Source of the DNA: Planctomycetota bacterium | GTDB taxonomy: Bacteria; Planctomycetota; JAJSAM01; JAJVHW01 | Reading direction: 5' to 3' | NCBI GenBank assembly: GCA_021414065.1 | Contig: JAIOPE010000034.1 | Span: 1 to 64,000, forward strand | Length of the DNA stretch: 64,000 nucleotides | The notes under the pieces: model-generated | The model's input: only the letters and a program-made list of their open reading frames with translations | Database searches by the model: none | What the model was told of the DNA's origin: nothing | In this document: positions 61,545 through 64,000 of the stretch, piece after piece | Layout of the letters: each line of letters begins with the position of its first letter | Position numbering within the stretch: position 1 is the first letter of the stretch | Program-made: the position numbers and the translations under genes

Positions 61545-63113
61545 CTACCAGAACCGCTGGCGCCCGCCCTCGACGGTGAACGGGCGTTCGAGACGGCGCG
61601 AGTCTTTCTCCACGAGCCAGAACAGGCCGTCGGACGGGACGCCGTCCACGACCTTTGCCGACGACGTCGCGACGAACTCCTCGACAGTCGTCCACGTGCC
61701 GGTCCAGCGCGAGAGCGTGTAGGTCGCGCCGGGCTTCAGATGGGAGACGGGCGTCGTCGCGCCGGTGTCGGCGCTCGTCTGCTCGGGCAGCGTCGCGACG
61801 AGGGCGACGTGCGTCGCGGGGCCGGTGCCCGGGAGCGCGCGGACGGCGCCGTCCTTGCCGAGGAGCAGCGGCGCGGCCATCGGGATCGTCTTCGTGCCGT
61901 CGTGGACGATCGGCAGGTAGAGCAGGCCCTTGCCCATGTCGAAGAACGTGAACGGCTGCGTCGGGTGCGTCGCGGCCCACGCGATCGCGACCCACTCGCC
62001 GCCGTTGAAGACGCAGAGATAGCCGGCCTTCTCGTCGCCGATCGCCGCGCGGTCGGGCTCCACGTGAATGGTGATCGAGTTCCCGTACTGACTCGTCACG
62101 TCGATCATCGCCCGCGAGGCGACCCAGCGATTCGGCGGCTCGCGGCCCGGCGGGAGCAGCGCCGGCAGACCGGGGTGGAGGGAGAACGTCTTGCGGTAGA
62201 CCTTCGCCGCGTGGGACTGGCCGCGGTCGGAGCCCGTGCCGTCGGCGCCGAGCTCAACGGTCCACGCGTGGTTGTTGTCGCGGTGGCCCCACGCCGGCGT
62301 GTAGTCGCAGGCGGTGGCCGTGCCGAACGCGCGGGCGTAGAACGTCTGGAGGTTCGACAGGTCCTCGCAGCGGCCCATGCCCGTCGCGGTGATCTCGGAG
62401 AAGCTCTGGTCGGTCGGGTGCAAGTAGAAGATCTCGTCGAAGCGCGCGCGCTTGTCCTTGTCGGCGCCGAACGCCTTCCACAGGTCGGCGCGAGCGGCGC
62501 CGGCCGGCAGCGACGCGCGGATCTCGTCGAGCCGCGCCTGGAGCGGCGTGAGCCAGTCCTCAAGGGGTTCGTCGCTCCCGCGGTACGGAAGAACGAACTC
62601 AAGGAACGACTCGAACGGCGCGCGCTCCGCGACGGGAACCGCCCGCCACGTCGAGAGCGACCGGTCGATGTGACGGACGAGGAACTCGGCAGTGACGGTC
62701 TCGAGGTCGGGAACGAACTTCGCCTTCACGTAGTCGATCGCGCCGCGTTCCTTCTCGATCCGGTCGAGCACGGTCTGGGCCTCGGCGAAGCTCTTCGACC
62801 GCAGCGGGTCGAACTCGACGGGCTCGCCCTTCGCGTCCTTCCACCCGAAGACCACGTAGCCCTTGCCGGGCATGTTCGCGACGAGGAACCGCGCGCACGC
62901 CCTGGCCTCCGCGTCGGGCGACGAATCGTAGTGCGCGAGCAGCGCCGCGATCTCGAGACGGTTCGCGCCCGCCTTTTCCAGCGCCTCGGGGATGCCCTCC
63001 TCGCTGACGAGCGGAGTGCGCGGCAGGGGCGGCGGAAAGAGGGCGCACGCCGAAGCGAGCAGTGCTGCGACCGCGAGCGCTGCGACCGATCGGGACGTTG
63101 CTAGCGCCTTCAT
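61545..63113 (-). CDS. transglutaminase-like lipoprotein
   Basis: A 522-residue protein with a lipoprotein signal (AALAVAALLASAC, Cys23). The core GMGRCEDLSNLQTFYARAFG contains Cys249, and N-N-H-A-W contains His282, the Cys-His pair of transglutaminase-like and cysteine-protease folds. The DYTPAWGHRDNNHAW stretch is typical. A C-terminal Thr/Ser-rich beta region follows. Its ATG overlaps the stop of the upstream lipoprotein gene. Envelope location is likely. Whether it cross-links, cleaves or only binds proteins is open. Confidence 0.8.
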   Translation of the reverse strand: MKALATSRSVAALAVAALLASACALFPPPLPRTPLVSEEGIPEALEKAGANRLEIAALLAHYDSSPDAEARACARFLVANMPGKGYVVFGWKDAKGEPVEFDPLRSKSFAEAQTVLDRIEKERGAIDYVKAKFVPDLETVTAEFLVRHIDRSLSTWRAVPVAERAPFESFLEFVLPYRGSDEPLEDWLTPLQARLDEIRASLPAGAARADLWKAFGADKDKRARFDEIFYLHPTDQSFSEITATGMGRCEDLSNLQTFYARAFGTATACDYTPAWGHRDNNHAWTVELGADGTGSDRGQSHAAKVYRKTFSLHPGLPALLPPGREPPNRWVASRAMIDVTSQYGNSITIHVEPDRAAIGDEKAGYLCVFNGGEWVAIAWAATHPTQPFTFFDMGKGLLYLPIVHDGTKTIPMAAPLLLGKDGAVRALPGTGPATHVALVATLPEQTSADTGATTPVSHLKPGATYTLSRWTGTWTTVEEFVATSSAKVVDGVPSDGLFWLVEKDSRRLERPFTVEGGRQRFW

Positions 63114-64000
63114 TTCGTCGGCTCCTCCACGAGACGCAGCTTCCGCGTGTGGGCCCACGGCGCGGCGAGCTTGCCCTCGCCGCGCAGGCGGAAGTCGAAC
63201 CGGCCCGTTTCGTCGTAGGAGACGAGCACGCCGCGCGCGAGGTCGATCTTCGCGGTCATCGCGAGCGACGCGCCATCGAGATCGAGCGAACGGGACTCGA
63301 GCAGCGGACCGGCAGGCGAGAACGTGCCCTTGCCCGTGAGCACCGCGACGTCGCCCTCCCGCGTGAACGTCACGTCGATCTTCGCGATGAGCCGCCCGGC
63401 GGGCGTGTCGATCTCCGGCGGCGTGGCCGTCCATGTCGTGCCCGTCGGGACGTGCTCGTTCGGCGGAAGCAGAGCCGCGACCGGGTTCCACCAGCGCACC
63501 GCGAGCGGCCCGGCGTCGAGGGTCTCGGCGAGCCGATAGAGCGCCTTCCGAGCGGCGACCGGCTTCGTCCGCATGAAGTCGGAGACGTGCTTGCCGATCT
63601 CGATGTCGCTCTTCGCCCCCGAGACGGACCCGGTGGTGTCCATGACGACGACGCCGGTGCGCGGCAGCAGCGACATCACGACGGCGTTTGCGCCGATCTT
63701 GTCGCCCGGCACAGGGCGGCCGAGCTTCGTGTCCACGGCGGCGCCCGTGTCGGCGGGCGCGGTGAGCTTCACGTTGCGGACGGTCACCTCGTAGTGCCCC
63801 GAGCCGTCGGGTTCGCTGCCGATGCACGCAAGGTCGATCGACGCGCCGACGTCGAGCGATCCGCCGAGCCCGACAAGCGGGTGCGGGGCCTCCTCGTGCT
63901 GCTCCAACTCGTAGGAGAGGCGGCGCTTCGTGTCGTGATGGAGGCGCAGCGGCGCGCCGCCCGGTCCGCACGACGTCAGCCCAGATGCGGCCAGCACGCC
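63110..64000 (-). CDS. lipoprotein, 5' end beyond the window
   Basis: At least 295 residues; the frame runs off the window's right edge, so the start and part of the signal peptide are missing. The visible N-terminus ...LAASGLTSCGPGG suggests a lipid-modified Cys. The mature protein is a beta-rich domain (SYELEQHEEAPHPLVGLGGS, VTVRNVKLTAP, then FDFRLRGEGKLAAPW). It resembles secreted proteins of unknown function and carries no catalytic motif. Its stop overlaps the start of the transglutaminase-like lipoprotein, so the two may form one envelope complex. Confidence 0.7.
   Translation of the reverse strand, partial: GVLAASGLTSCGPGGAPLRLHHDTKRRLSYELEQHEEAPHPLVGLGGSLDVGASIDLACIGSEPDGSGHYEVTVRNVKLTAPADTGAAVDTKLGRPVPGDKIGANAVVMSLLPRTGVVVMDTTGSVSGAKSDIEIGKHVSDFMRTKPVAARKALYRLAETLDAGPLAVRWWNPVAALLPPNEHVPTGTTWTATPPEIDTPAGRLIAKIDVTFTREGDVAVLTGKGTFSPAGPLLESRSLDLDGASLAMTAKIDLARGVLVSYDETGRFDFRLRGEGKLAAPWAHTRKLRLVEEPTK

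Overview
This is a very GC-rich bacterial chromosomal segment with almost uniformly G/C-ending codons. The best guess for the source is an uncultured Planctomycetota lineage. That rests on soft evidence: a secreted protein with the planctomycete-style D-R-W-V-T-D-E-E motif (51793-52689), an M50 protease with a cytoplasmic tail (52839-53810), carboxypeptidase-regulatory-like secreted proteins, and small secreted proteins of unknown function. No rRNA or taxonomic marker is present to settle it.

Layout. 1-7.3 kb: a small secreted protein, a Nudix hydrolase and a truncated copy of its 5' end, a secreted beta-sandwich protein, and a leftward acetoacetyl-CoA module (thiolase, small membrane protein, 3-hydroxybutyryl-CoA dehydrogenase) interrupted by an AAA/DUF4143 ATPase with its own operator-like palindrome. 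7.4-12.7 kb: one 1777-residue protein joining a DEDD exonuclease-like domain, a RecQ helicase and a UvrD/Rep helicase. 12.7-19 kb: core genes (TPR lipoprotein, endonuclease III, RluB-type pseudouridine synthase with a long Gly/Arg/Pro tail, tandem M16 peptidase).

19-47 kb: a large cell-surface polysaccharide/glycolipid region. It holds glycosyltransferases of families 2 and 4, several multi-membrane GT39/YfhO-type proteins, SAM methyltransferases, an NAD-sugar epimerase, two SGNH-like proteins with an AlgI-type MBOAT acyltransferase, and an amino-sugar module (WecE-type aminotransferase, N-formyltransferase, WbqC-like protein, GtrB-type glycosyltransferase). A tRNA-Arg(CCG) gene sits inside it. 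Many genes overlap by ATGA, GTGA or TTGA, so they are read as translationally coupled pairs. A decayed glycosyltransferase 2 remnant still overlaps its methyltransferase partner.

47-54.5 kb: a frameshifted SEC-C protein, groES-groEL (the groEL 3' end duplicated just before its terminator), a WlbA/WbpB-type sugar dehydrogenase, a secreted protein, the M50 protease and thiE.

54.5-61 kb: the most unusual part. It has an IS66 transposase remnant, then a leftward pair: a 1.56-kaa low-complexity protein ending in a zinc-metallopeptidase domain (HEFVH), and an overlapping 84-residue PepSY-like protein that could be its inhibitor or immunity partner. Upstream are a long interrupted inverted repeat and a small protein with a promoter-like sequence far upstream. 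61-64 kb: a coupled pair of lipoproteins, one with a transglutaminase-like core; the other runs off the window edge.
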